Source: M3007 sp044226205 (GTDB lineage Bacteria > Bacteroidota > Bacteroidia > Chitinophagales > Saprospiraceae). Taken from it: a stretch of DNA of 64,000 nucleotides. The notes under the pieces were generated by a model that was not told the origin of the DNA, made no database searches, and worked only from the letters and a program-made list of their open reading frames with translations. Location: the NCBI GenBank assembly GCA_044226205.1, contig JBGAHL010000005.1, positions 124,001 to 188,000 of the forward strand. Reading direction: 5' to 3'. The position numbers and the translations under genes were made by a program. This document shows, in pieces, positions 49,693 to 58,267 of this stretch. The stretch's first letter is position 1; each line of letters opens with the position of its first letter.

Positions 49693-50745
49693 TCAAACGA
49701 CCGTTATGACTACGGCTTGTTGTTCGATCATAAATCCCAGAGGCTTCAAATGCAGACCGATCCCGGCGGCAACGGCCTCGAACTCCGCTTCGTGCCCTGG
49801 CGCCACGGCAACCAGCAGGCCGCCGCTGGTTTGAGGGTCGGCCAGCAAATGGCGTTTTTTGCCCTCGGCGCCCGCTACTTTTTCGCCGTAGCTGTCCCAA
49901 TTGCGGTTGGTTCCGCCGGGGACGCACTTGTTTTCGAGATAAAAATCGAGCACTTCGGGGTTGAGAACCGGCGTTTTGTCAAATTCGACGATAGCGCTGG
50001 TTTGACTTGCTTCGCACATTTCTGCCAAATGCCCCAGCAGACCGAACCCCGTCACGTCGGTCATAGCCTGCACATAAGACAGCTGGCCGAAGCGTTCGCC
50101 GGCCTTGTTGAGCCGTTTCATGCTGTCGGGCGCCAGGTCGGCGTGCTCGGGCTTCAAAAGACCTTTTTTCTGAGCAGTGGTCAGAATGCCCACGCCCAGC
50201 GGCTTGGTCAGGTACAGTTTGGCGCCGGGAGTTGCGCCGCCATTTTTTTTCAGGTTTTCAAGTCTGACGCGGCCCGTAACGGCAAGGCCGAAGATCGGCT
50301 CCGGGCTGTCGATACTGTGCCCGCCTGCCAGCGGAATGCCCGCTTCCGCGCAGGCCTGACGGCCGCCCTCGATCACCTTGTTGGCCACCTCGGGCGGCAG
50401 GGTATTGATGGGCCAACCCAGGATGGCGATGGCCAAAAGTGGCGTGCCGCCCATGGCATAGATATCGCTGATGGCATTCACTGAAGCGATACGGCCAAAA
50501 TCGGCGGGATCGTCCACGATCGGCATAAAAAAATCGGTGGTGCTAACCACGGCCGTTCCGTCGCCAAGATCCATGACGGCGGCATCGTCGCGTTCTTCAT
50601 TGCCCACCAGTAGCCCGGGGAAAGGCTCGTGCGTTGTAGCGCTTTTCAGAATATGATCCAGCACCCGCGGCGCGATTTTGCAGCCGCAACCTGCCCCGTG
50701 AGAGTATTGCGTGAGTTTGTAGTCTGAAATTTCTTCGTTTACCAT
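49693..50745 (-). CDS. selD: Selenide, water dikinase
   Basis: 350 aa. GAGCGCKI places Cys20, Cys22 and Lys23 where E. coli SelD has its catalytic Cys17, Cys19 and Lys20, so the enzyme uses Cys, not Sec. ATP-binding GG/DD segments (ERDDAAVMDLGDGTAVVSTT, in part) and LLADPQTSGGLL are present. It makes selenophosphate for selenocysteine or 2-selenouridine. No selenoprotein or selenouridine gene is visible in the window. It overlaps the TonB-dependent receptor stop by 7 nt and may be co-transcribed with it. Confidence 0.94.
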   Translation of the reverse strand: MVNEEISDYKLTQYSHGAGCGCKIAPRVLDHILKSATTHEPFPGLLVGNEERDDAAVMDLGDGTAVVSTTDFFMPIVDDPADFGRIASVNAISDIYAMGGTPLLAIAILGWPINTLPPEVANKVIEGGRQACAEAGIPLAGGHSIDSPEPIFGLAVTGRVRLENLKKNGGATPGAKLYLTKPLGVGILTTAQKKGLLKPEHADLAPDSMKRLNKAGERFGQLSYVQAMTDVTGFGLLGHLAEMCEASQTSAIVEFDKTPVLNPEVLDFYLENKCVPGGTNRNWDSYGEKVAGAEGKKRHLLADPQTSGGLLVAVAPGHEAEFEAVAAGIGLHLKPLGFMIEQQAVVITVV

Positions 50746-53012
50746 TGTACAGTAAAACTGAGGCTGGGCAGAATGGGCAACTGGTTGATGCGGGTGTACC
50801 GCACGCGGTCGAAGTAGAAAATGTTGGGGCGGTCATACACGTTGGTGCAGGATGCCGTGATCTCCGCTTTGCCATGTTTGCCGAACTCGAACGTGCGTTT
50901 CAGCGAGATGTCGAGGCGATGGTAGTACGGCAAGCGGCCGCCGTTGCGGGTCGAATCGTACACGATTCCGTAGTCGGGGTTGCCGCCGTAAACATCGGTG
51001 TTGAGAATGTCGCCAAAGTTGTAGTTGGAATAAAAACCCTGTGTCAGGGTGAAAGGAAAACCGGAACCAAAGTTGAAACGCGCGCCGAATTCCCACTCGT
51101 CTTTTTTACCCATCTGGTACGTACCAACGAGGTTGACATTGTGACGGCGGTCGAATACCGGCGGATAGGTCTGTTCGCCATCATTGCGGTTGACGAAGCC
51201 CAGCGAATAGGCGCCCCACAGATAAGCTTTGCGCCATTCTATTTTGCCGGAAATATCGAAACCGTATGCTTCGCCCGTCTCGGCAACGTAGTTGGGGTCG
51301 TTTGCCTCGGTCTTGTTGCGATTCAAAGCCACCAACTGCGTAAAATCCTTGTAGTAGCCTTCCAGGTTCAGGTCGAAGTTGTCGGTCAGGTCCACCTCGA
51401 AGCCACCTACTGCGTGCCATGCCTTTTGCAGGCGGTCTTTTTTAGGCAGCAAAGTTTCAGGATCGTACACTTGCTCGTCGGGGGTTGAGAGAAAGCCGAC
51501 AAAAAGGTTGACGATGTCGCGTTCGTTGACCGTGGAGAGCAGGTTTTGGGAATAAAGGCCGCCGGCTGCCTTGATACGAAGGAAATCGGTGATGTTGTAT
51601 TTAAGGCCCAGACGAGGCTCGGGGGAAAAGTCGGGCAGCGAAGCGTAATACTGAACGCGGAAACCCGGCTCGATGACAAGCGGTCCGATTTTGCGTTTCC
51701 AGCGGACAAAACCCGTGATTTCTGTATTGTCGTCCTTGCGGCTGAAATCGTAATTGCGGAAGTTAACGTATTCGAACACCGTACGCATACCGTTCAGTTC
51801 GAGGCCGTAGCGCACTTCGTTGTCGCGGCCGAAATTGGTAAAATTCAGCACGGCATTGTAGCCCGAAATCGAACTGCTGCGCGGTTTGCGATCCGCTTCC
51901 ACGATGTTCGATTTATAATTGGTAAAGGTCAGCACCCCGCTGACGATCGTGTTCGAGTTGCTGGGGATCAGGGTAAAATCCATGCCGCCGCCGCCGCTCT
52001 GCCATCCGTATTCGGTGATCGGGTATTTTACACCGTCGTCGTATTTGAAGCCGAAAAAGTTCAGCTTGCTGCCGTTTCCGGTCAGCAGGGAAAGTTTGCC
52101 GTACACGTCCTGATAGTCGAAAGGAATGCCGATCGAATCGTTGACGTAAGAGTAGAAGGTTTTATCCGTCTGATTGATCAAAGCCTTTTTCCCCGTGAGC
52201 ACAAAAGAGATGCTGCCGCCGCCTTCCGTTTTAAGCGGCACGATGGGGCCTTCGATCAGCGCCTTGGCCTGGAAAGGACTGGCCGAAACGAGTCCTGAAA
52301 GCCGTTTTCTGTTGCCTTCGCGGGTTTTTACGTCCACGATAGCCGAAATACGGCCGCCGTAATCGGCATTGAAGCCGCCGGTGAGCACGTCCACGTTGCG
52401 GATCAGTTCGGTTTCAAACACGGAGAAAAAGCCGATGCTGTGGAAGGGGTTGAAAATGGTCATCCCGTCGAGCAGGATGCGGTTTTGAACGGGAGAGCCG
52501 CCGCGGATGTACAACTGACCGCCCTGGTCGCCCGTAAAAATAACGCCGGGAAGTACGGTGAGGTACTGGGCAATATCGGCCTGACCACCTGTGGAGGGCA
52601 GGGCGCGGATTTGTTTGGGCGTGACGGAAAGTTTCGAAATCTGAACGTCGTTGCGCGCCTGCTCCCGCCGACCGCTGATGACTACTTCTCCCAGTTTGCT
52701 GCCGGACTCCGAGATCGTGACATTTTGGTACACAATTTCGCCGCCGCGAACCGTGACGGCCGTGCGGGTCGAATCGTAACCGACGTAAGTGACCAGCAAT
52801 TGATAGTTCCCGGCAGGGACATTGGCAATGGTAAAAAAGCCGTTGATATCAGTCGTGACGCCCAGTGCGGCGCCTTCCAGTTGCACCGTGGCAAAGGATA
52901 CGGGTTGTGTGGTTTCCTGGTCGTACACGGTACCGCGAACGATACCTTTTTGTGCCAGCAAAGTCGTGGTGGAAAACAGGCCCAGAATTAGCAGTAGAAA
53001 CAGATTGCGCAT
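50739..53012 (-). CDS. TonB-dependent receptor with CarboxypepD-reg-like domain
   Basis: 757 aa from the ATG at 53012; 50 upstream in-frame codons lie beyond the predicted promoter. A signal peptide ends LLAQ. A CarboxypepD-like domain (about 22-108) is followed by a plug domain (LPSTGGQADIAQYLTVLPGV, QLYIRGGSPVQNRILLDG) and a C-terminal barrel ending SFTVQW. This is an outer-membrane transporter energised by TonB. No SusD partner is seen, so it is not a SusCD pair. It overlaps selD; a link to selenium uptake is possible but unproven. Confidence 0.9.
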   Translation of the reverse strand: MRNLFLLLILGLFSTTTLLAQKGIVRGTVYDQETTQPVSFATVQLEGAALGVTTDINGFFTIANVPAGNYQLLVTYVGYDSTRTAVTVRGGEIVYQNVTISESGSKLGEVVISGRREQARNDVQISKLSVTPKQIRALPSTGGQADIAQYLTVLPGVIFTGDQGGQLYIRGGSPVQNRILLDGMTIFNPFHSIGFFSVFETELIRNVDVLTGGFNADYGGRISAIVDVKTREGNRKRLSGLVSASPFQAKALIEGPIVPLKTEGGGSISFVLTGKKALINQTDKTFYSYVNDSIGIPFDYQDVYGKLSLLTGNGSKLNFFGFKYDDGVKYPITEYGWQSGGGGMDFTLIPSNSNTIVSGVLTFTNYKSNIVEADRKPRSSSISGYNAVLNFTNFGRDNEVRYGLELNGMRTVFEYVNFRNYDFSRKDDNTEITGFVRWKRKIGPLVIEPGFRVQYYASLPDFSPEPRLGLKYNITDFLRIKAAGGLYSQNLLSTVNERDIVNLFVGFLSTPDEQVYDPETLLPKKDRLQKAWHAVGGFEVDLTDNFDLNLEGYYKDFTQLVALNRNKTEANDPNYVAETGEAYGFDISGKIEWRKAYLWGAYSLGFVNRNDGEQTYPPVFDRRHNVNLVGTYQMGKKDEWEFGARFNFGSGFPFTLTQGFYSNYNFGDILNTDVYGGNPDYGIVYDSTRNGGRLPYYHRLDISLKRTFEFGKHGKAEITASCTNVYDRPNIFYFDRVRYTRINQLPILPSLSFTVQW

Positions 53013-53036
53013 CGTGAAAATTTGTTTTGGCGGCGG

Positions 53037-53044
53037 CAAAGATA
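53037..53044 (-). promoter_or_regulatory. Candidate -7 element of the TonB-dependent receptor gene
   Basis: TATCTTTG on the minus strand matches TAnnTTTG, 24 nt before the ATG at 53012. Confidence 0.45.
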
Positions 53045-53160
53045 GATTCAGCCTGCAACTTCGTCCCCCTGTGAAAAGAAATAGGCCGACAAATACCACA
53101 GTTTCACGCATTTCGGCCGCCAGCCTGTAAAGGATGAACGGATTTGTGGAATTTTGCCCC

Positions 53161-54471
53161 ATGCTCGTTGTCGAAACTGCGCCCGTTTATTTGCCCGAAA
53201 AAGAATACGCCCTGGGTGTTTTGCTCAGGGAACGCCTGGGCATTCCGTTCCGGCTGTCGGCAGTCGACAACGGTCGGGATTACACCTTCAAGACACCTGA
53301 CGGGAACATCCTGGTCGTGGAGGATCATTTTTTTGGACAAATAAAAACCGAAACCTACCTCGAAGCGGGCAATGTCCCGGATTCGGCAACACAGATCCCC
53401 CACCCGTTTATCGCCGGCGAAACGCTTGGACTGTTGTACGGACGCCCGTTTTTCGACGACAATCGCTGCGGGGTCGACCTCGTGGCGTCGACATTTTTCA
53501 TGCTCACCCGCTGGGAAGAATATGTAAAACCCGACCGCGACCGGCATGGCCGTTTTCCTGCGGTGGCTTCGCTGGCAGTCAGGAGCGGATTTCTGGAACA
53601 TCCCGTGGTGGATGAATACGCGGCCCTGCTGGGCGCCTGGCTGCATTGGCTGGGCTACCGCCTGCCGATGCCCGACCGGCAGTTTTCCCTGCATCTCTCG
53701 CACGACGTGGATCACCCCCTGCTTTGGTGGCGGGCCTCGGATCGTTTCAAAACCCTGAGCGGCAGCCTTTTGAAAAGAGGAAGTCTGCGGGAGTTTGCCT
53801 TCTGGCTTCGCCGTCCCGCGCGCGATCCTTTCGATACCTTCGACTGGTTGATGGATGTTTCCGAACGGCGCGGATTGGTCAGCCAGTTTAATTTTTTGGG
53901 AAAAAGGCCGAAAGGCTCCGATTGCTGGTACCCGTTTTCACACCCTTTTGTGCAAAATTTGATCAAAAAAATTGCGCAAAGGGGGCATGAAATCGGCTTT
54001 CACCCCTCCTACGAGGCTTTCGACGACGAACAAAAATTTCGGCAGGAACTCGATTCCGTGCGACAAGCGGCAGCACCCGCCGTCGTCCGCTCCGGCCGCC
54101 AGCATTATCTGCGTTTTGCGGCGCCGCATACCTGGCAAGTGTGGGCCGACGCCGGGCTGCAAACCGACAGCACCCTGGGGTACGCAGAGGCGCCGGGGTT
54201 TCGCTGCGGCACTTGTCTACCCTTTCCGGTCTTCAATTTCCTGACCCGCCAGACGCTGCCGCTGCGCGAAGTACCCCTGATCGCCATGGATGTCAGTTTT
54301 AAAAACTATCGCGACGACACGCCCGAACAAGCCTTGCGCACACTCAACCGACTGTGCGAGCAGGTGCGCAAACACCAGGGTGTCTTTACCTTGTTGTGGC
54401 ACAATTCATCGCTCGACGATTACTACTGGCGCCACTGGAAGCCCGTTTATGAAACCTTTGTCCATGCTTGA
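53161..54471 (+). CDS. Polysaccharide deacetylase-like protein
   Basis: 436 aa from the ATG at 53161; a start at 53134 would add nine residues unlike homologues. The N-terminal domain (about 1-185, DUF7033-like) precedes an NodB-type barrel. SLHLSHDVDHPL supplies the catalytic Asp-Asp-His region and HEIGFHPSYEAF the metal histidines. The domain removes acetyl groups from amino sugars; in this context the target would be a surface polysaccharide. It opens a co-directional run of eight genes. A GAATTTTG word (53150-53157) directly before the ATG may be its -7 element. Confidence 0.8.
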   Translation: MLVVETAPVYLPEKEYALGVLLRERLGIPFRLSAVDNGRDYTFKTPDGNILVVEDHFFGQIKTETYLEAGNVPDSATQIPHPFIAGETLGLLYGRPFFDDNRCGVDLVASTFFMLTRWEEYVKPDRDRHGRFPAVASLAVRSGFLEHPVVDEYAALLGAWLHWLGYRLPMPDRQFSLHLSHDVDHPLLWWRASDRFKTLSGSLLKRGSLREFAFWLRRPARDPFDTFDWLMDVSERRGLVSQFNFLGKRPKGSDCWYPFSHPFVQNLIKKIAQRGHEIGFHPSYEAFDDEQKFRQELDSVRQAAAPAVVRSGRQHYLRFAAPHTWQVWADAGLQTDSTLGYAEAPGFRCGTCLPFPVFNFLTRQTLPLREVPLIAMDVSFKNYRDDTPEQALRTLNRLCEQVRKHQGVFTLLWHNSSLDDYYWRHWKPVYETFVHA

Positions 54472-54484
54472 TCTCCATCCGGTT

Positions 54485-56257
54485 ATGAAACGCCTGTTGT
54501 TTACGCTTCTGTTTTTTCCCTGTTTGCTGGCGGCTCAAGACAGCGCAGTTCCGCTGCAAGCCGACGCCTATCACCTCGTCGAGCGGCTGGATATTTTGGG
54601 CATCGCGCCCAATCCGCTGCACCCGGAATTGAAGCCGTATTCGCGCCGCGACGTCGCGCAGCTCGCCATGGTCTGCGATTCCTTGTGGCAAAATGCGGGA
54701 AAAGCCGACCGGCGCGACCTCCGATATTTGTTCGACGACAACAACGAATGGGTGAAGGGCAATTCTCCTGCAACCCTGACGCAACGCGTTCCGGTTTACA
54801 CCGACAGCAGTCGCACATTTTACAAACTGTCAGACCCCTACGCGCCGCCCCTGTCGCGCACCACCCGCAACGAACACCCCTTGTTTGGCATTTTTTACCA
54901 GACGCCCGGGTATTTATTCGAACTGGACAAACCCTGGTTTCGCCTGAAAATCAATCCTTTGCTTTATTTCAGTGCAGGCAGGGACCTCGATAGCAATCAG
55001 ACCCTTTTTACCAACCAGCGCGGGCTCGAACTACGCGGCGATGTGGACGGCAAGGTCTATTTTTACACCAGCGTACTGGAAACCCAGGCCCGATTCCCGT
55101 CCTACGTCAATGCCCGGATCGACGAGCACGACGCCGTGCCCGGCGCCTTGCGCTACAAGGATTACAACAGCAAACTCTTTGGAGCCAAGCAGGGTTACGA
55201 TTTCAATGTCGCGCAGGCTTACATCGGCTTTTATGCTACCCGCCGTATCGGCATACAACTGGGCCATGGAAAACATTTCATCGGCAACGGCTATCGCTCC
55301 GTCTTTTTGTCCGACTTCGGCGCCCCGGCATTTTTTCTGCAAATCAGCACACGGGTCTGGCGTTTTCATTATCAAAATCTTTTTCTCGAACTCAGCCCGA
55401 CCTCTGCCGATGCCGCGCGGCCCAATCGCCTGCTGCCCAAAAAGTACGCGGCCGTGCACTACCTCAATTTCAAAGCCACGCCGAACCTGGCGTTCGGTTT
55501 TTTCGAAGCAACGGTGTTCAATCGCAGCGAGCAGTTCGAGTTGCAATACCTCAACCCGATCATTCTTTACCGCACGGTAGAGGCCGCTTTGGGCAGCCCG
55601 GACAATGTGCTGATCGGGTTGGATGCCCGCTGGAATTTATTCGGCCGCTGTCAGCTGTACGGTCAGTTTTTGTTCGATGAATTTCGCTTCGATGCCCTGT
55701 ACAAACCCCGTGAGAAAGGCTGGTGGGGCAATAAATTTGCCGGGCAAATCGGCTTGAAATACCTGAATGCGTTCGGCATCGATCACCTCGACTGTCAGCT
55801 GGAATGGAACGCCGCGCGCCCCTACACCTGGTCGCACCGCGATTCCCTGAACAGCTGGACGCACTACAACCAGCCGCTTGGGCATCCGTTGGGGGCTAAT
55901 TTTCGGGAAGGCGTTGTACTGCTCCGCTATTGCCCCCTGCCTCGTCTTGCCCTCAATCTGCGCTATTTGCGCGCCTGGTCGGGCGAAGACACCGACACGC
56001 AAAACTGGGGCGCCGACCCCTTGCGCGCCAACCGCGACCGGGTGCAGGATTACGGCAATTTCATCGGCCAGGGTGTCAAAAACGACTTGCAACTCGCCGG
56101 GCTGGATGCTTCATGGGAACTTTACCACAACCTTTTTATCGACTTTAACCTGCTCTGGCGGCAGAAAAACAGTCGGGACGACCTGCGCGACCAAAGCACC
56201 CTCGCAATCGGTGGCGGAATTCGGCTCAATATTTGGAGACAGTCCCTTGATTTTTAA
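54485..56257 (+). CDS. Wzi/RemB-like outer-membrane beta-barrel protein
   Basis: 590 aa from the ATG at 54485; the frame extends back into the deacetylase gene. A signal peptide ends LLAAQ. GHGKHFIGNGYRSVFLSD, LQYLNPIILYRTVE and NFREGVVLLRYCP resemble capsule-assembly Wzi and the gliding-related RemB proteins of Bacteroidota. Many alternating strands suggest a barrel. It probably anchors or exports a surface polysaccharide. It begins 13 nt after the deacetylase stop. Confidence 0.72.
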   Translation: MKRLLFTLLFFPCLLAAQDSAVPLQADAYHLVERLDILGIAPNPLHPELKPYSRRDVAQLAMVCDSLWQNAGKADRRDLRYLFDDNNEWVKGNSPATLTQRVPVYTDSSRTFYKLSDPYAPPLSRTTRNEHPLFGIFYQTPGYLFELDKPWFRLKINPLLYFSAGRDLDSNQTLFTNQRGLELRGDVDGKVYFYTSVLETQARFPSYVNARIDEHDAVPGALRYKDYNSKLFGAKQGYDFNVAQAYIGFYATRRIGIQLGHGKHFIGNGYRSVFLSDFGAPAFFLQISTRVWRFHYQNLFLELSPTSADAARPNRLLPKKYAAVHYLNFKATPNLAFGFFEATVFNRSEQFELQYLNPIILYRTVEAALGSPDNVLIGLDARWNLFGRCQLYGQFLFDEFRFDALYKPREKGWWGNKFAGQIGLKYLNAFGIDHLDCQLEWNAARPYTWSHRDSLNSWTHYNQPLGHPLGANFREGVVLLRYCPLPRLALNLRYLRAWSGEDTDTQNWGADPLRANRDRVQDYGNFIGQGVKNDLQLAGLDASWELYHNLFIDFNLLWRQKNSRDDLRDQSTLAIGGGIRLNIWRQSLDF

Positions 56258-56280
56258 AAGCATGTCCTAACATTTTCAAC

Positions 56281-57117
56281 GTGGGTAAGTACAAAATAAT
56301 ACACGGCACCTTTCACGTAAAAGGCTACGCCCCCGACGGCGACTCTATTCGTTTTCAGGCCGATAACGATGCGCACTGGGACTTTTTTCATTGGGAAAAA
56401 GCCTCGGCCCGCAAGGCCAAACGCAAACAGCTGCGTGTGGAAGCCATCGATTCGCTCGAAACGCATTACGAGGAACTCCGCCAGCCGCCGTCTTTTGCCG
56501 TGGCCGCGCTGGAACGCATCCTTGAACTCGTCGGCATCACCGATGTGGAGTACAACCTGCTGGTCACCCTGATCACGTCGGCCAAGGACGGGACGCCCGG
56601 CTACATCGCCGCCAACGCCGTCGACCCTTTCAACCGCCCCGTTTCGTTTGTGTTCCCGGAATCCGCCAATCTGACCGACGGCGCCGAATTCTCCGATGCC
56701 GACCTGCCGCTTGAAAAATCGATCAACTACTTCCTGCTGAAAGAAGCCATCGTTTACCCCACTTTTTACGACACCCTGGAAACCAGTATCGTCGAGCGCT
56801 TGCGGGAAGTCGCCAAAACGGCGCGCGCCAATTCGCGGGGTTTGTGGGCCATCGATCGAACGCACGGTTTCCGCATGTGGAACCCCGATACCATCCAGCA
56901 GGAAGCGATTATTTTGCCCAAATTGTTCCGTCGCTTCGTCCAGTTTTTCAAAACCAGTTCGACAATGGAGGGATTCGTCGATTATTTGAAAAAACACCGC
57001 GACCCGATCCTCGTCGACGGGCAAAAACACAACCTGCACGACTTTTTGGAGAACAAAGGGAATTTTTACCGGTTAACCATTTTTCCGGAAGATATGATCT
57101 TTGCACCGAAAGGTTGA
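56281..57117 (+). CDS. Staphylococcal-nuclease (thermonuclease) fold protein
   Basis: 278 aa starting with GTG at 56281, 23 nt after the Wzi-like stop. The SNase-like core is seen as GTFHVKGYAPDGDSIRFQA (substrate-side Asp residues) and QLRVEAIDSLETHY (the family's LxGIDxPE region), followed by a conserved RLREVAKTARANSRGLW helix. No signal peptide is evident. The placement between a capsule-type barrel and a sugar acetyltransferase is unexpected. Nuclease activity is not certain because the key Arg/Glu of the active site could not be matched with confidence. Confidence 0.65.
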   Translation: MGKYKIIHGTFHVKGYAPDGDSIRFQADNDAHWDFFHWEKASARKAKRKQLRVEAIDSLETHYEELRQPPSFAVAALERILELVGITDVEYNLLVTLITSAKDGTPGYIAANAVDPFNRPVSFVFPESANLTDGAEFSDADLPLEKSINYFLLKEAIVYPTFYDTLETSIVERLREVAKTARANSRGLWAIDRTHGFRMWNPDTIQQEAIILPKLFRRFVQFFKTSSTMEGFVDYLKKHRDPILVDGQKHNLHDFLENKGNFYRLTIFPEDMIFAPKG

Positions 57118-57122
57118 CCGTT

Positions 57123-57704
57123 ATGAATACCGACTATTATGCACACCCCAGCGCCATTCTGGACGAAGGCTGCACCATCGGCGCCGGCTCCCGAATCTGG
57201 CATTTTTGCCACCTCATGCCGGGTGCGCGGCTGGGCGCCCGTTGCATTCTCGGGCAAAATGTTTTTATAGCCGACGGCGTGGTGCTCGGCAATGGCGTCA
57301 AAGTGCAAAACAACGTCTCCTTGTACACTGGCGTCACCTGCGAAGACCATGTTTTTATCGGTCCTTCGGCAGTTTTTACCAATGTGCGCAATCCGCGAGC
57401 GTTCATCGAGCGAAAAACCGAGTATCGCCCCACCCTGCTTCGCCGGGGCTGCACCATCGGCGCCAACGCCACCATCGTCTGCGGCATCACCGTCGGCGAA
57501 TATGCGTTTATCGGCGCCGGGGCGGTTGTCACGCGCGATGTGCTGCCGTACGCACTCGTGCTGGGCAACCCGGCCGATCAGGTGGGCTGGGTCAGCGAAC
57601 GCGGGTTGAGGCTTCATTTCGACGAGGCCGGCTTTGCTGTGTGCCCGGAAAGCGGTGAACAATACGCCCTCGACAACGGCGTGGTGAGCAAACTGGAGCC
57701 CTGA
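57123..57704 (+). CDS. WbpD/WlbB-like left-handed beta-helix N-acetyltransferase
   Basis: 193 aa from the ATG at 57123. Hexapeptide repeats run from HPSAILDEGCTIGAGSRIWH to about 150. NVRNPRAFIERKTEYRPTLL (the loop carrying the conserved His/Arg region) and VVTRDVLPYALVLGNPADQVGW match the acetyltransferases that make UDP-2,3-diacetamido-2,3-dideoxy-D-glucuronate. The UDP-sugar dehydrogenase at 63251 could supply the C6-oxidised precursor. The aminotransferase and 3-dehydrogenase of that pathway are not in view. Confidence 0.85.
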   Translation: MNTDYYAHPSAILDEGCTIGAGSRIWHFCHLMPGARLGARCILGQNVFIADGVVLGNGVKVQNNVSLYTGVTCEDHVFIGPSAVFTNVRNPRAFIERKTEYRPTLLRRGCTIGANATIVCGITVGEYAFIGAGAVVTRDVLPYALVLGNPADQVGWVSERGLRLHFDEAGFAVCPESGEQYALDNGVVSKLEP

Positions 57705-57708
57705 AAAC

Positions 57709-58239
57709 ATGGCTATCAACCACCTCCACGACACCGAGTTGCGCTGGTTTGCCCTGCGGACCCGCGCGCGTTGTGAAAAAGCGGTCAGGCAACACCTGGA
57801 GCGGCAAGGTTTGATCGCGTACGTCCCATTGCAGTCGTTTGTTCGCCGTTATGAAAGAAAAACCCGGACGGTCGCGCTTCCGCTCATTCCGGGTTTCGTT
57901 TTTGTACAGATCAATAAAGGGCAATACCTGGCCGTGCTTTCGGCGCCCAACGTGGCCGGTTTTGTCAAAAGCGGGCCCGATCTGCTGTCGATCCCCGACG
58001 CGGAAATATCGGTTTTGCGCCGTGTCACGCTGGAAGAAGGGCTCGAACTGGAAGCGGTGCAAGGCGTGCTTACGGAAGGCGATCAGGTAGAAATTTCGGC
58101 CGGCACCCTGGCCGGTTTGCAAGGCCGGTTGTTGCGTTTTTCCGACAAAAAACGCGTTCAGATTGCCCTTGAAAGGCTCGGGTACAGCCTGCTCATCACC
58201 GTCGATTCCATTCTGCTGCGAAAATTTTCCCCGCATTGA
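57709..58239 (+). CDS. UpxY/RfaH-like NusG paralogue (transcription antiterminator)
   Basis: 176 aa. The NGN domain starts ELRWFALRTRARCEKAVRQHLE and includes PLIPGFVFVQI. A C-terminal KOW domain (about 120-170, EGDQVEISAGTLAGLQGRLL) follows. In Bacteroidota such paralogues promote full-length transcription of their own polysaccharide operon. It starts 4 nt after the acetyltransferase stop. The gene downstream is metH, not a glycan gene, which is unusual. Confidence 0.86.
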   Translation: MAINHLHDTELRWFALRTRARCEKAVRQHLERQGLIAYVPLQSFVRRYERKTRTVALPLIPGFVFVQINKGQYLAVLSAPNVAGFVKSGPDLLSIPDAEISVLRRVTLEEGLELEAVQGVLTEGDQVEISAGTLAGLQGRLLRFSDKKRVQIALERLGYSLLITVDSILLRKFSPH

Positions 58240-58267
58240 GCCCTCGAAGCATGGCCCTTGTCAGAGC

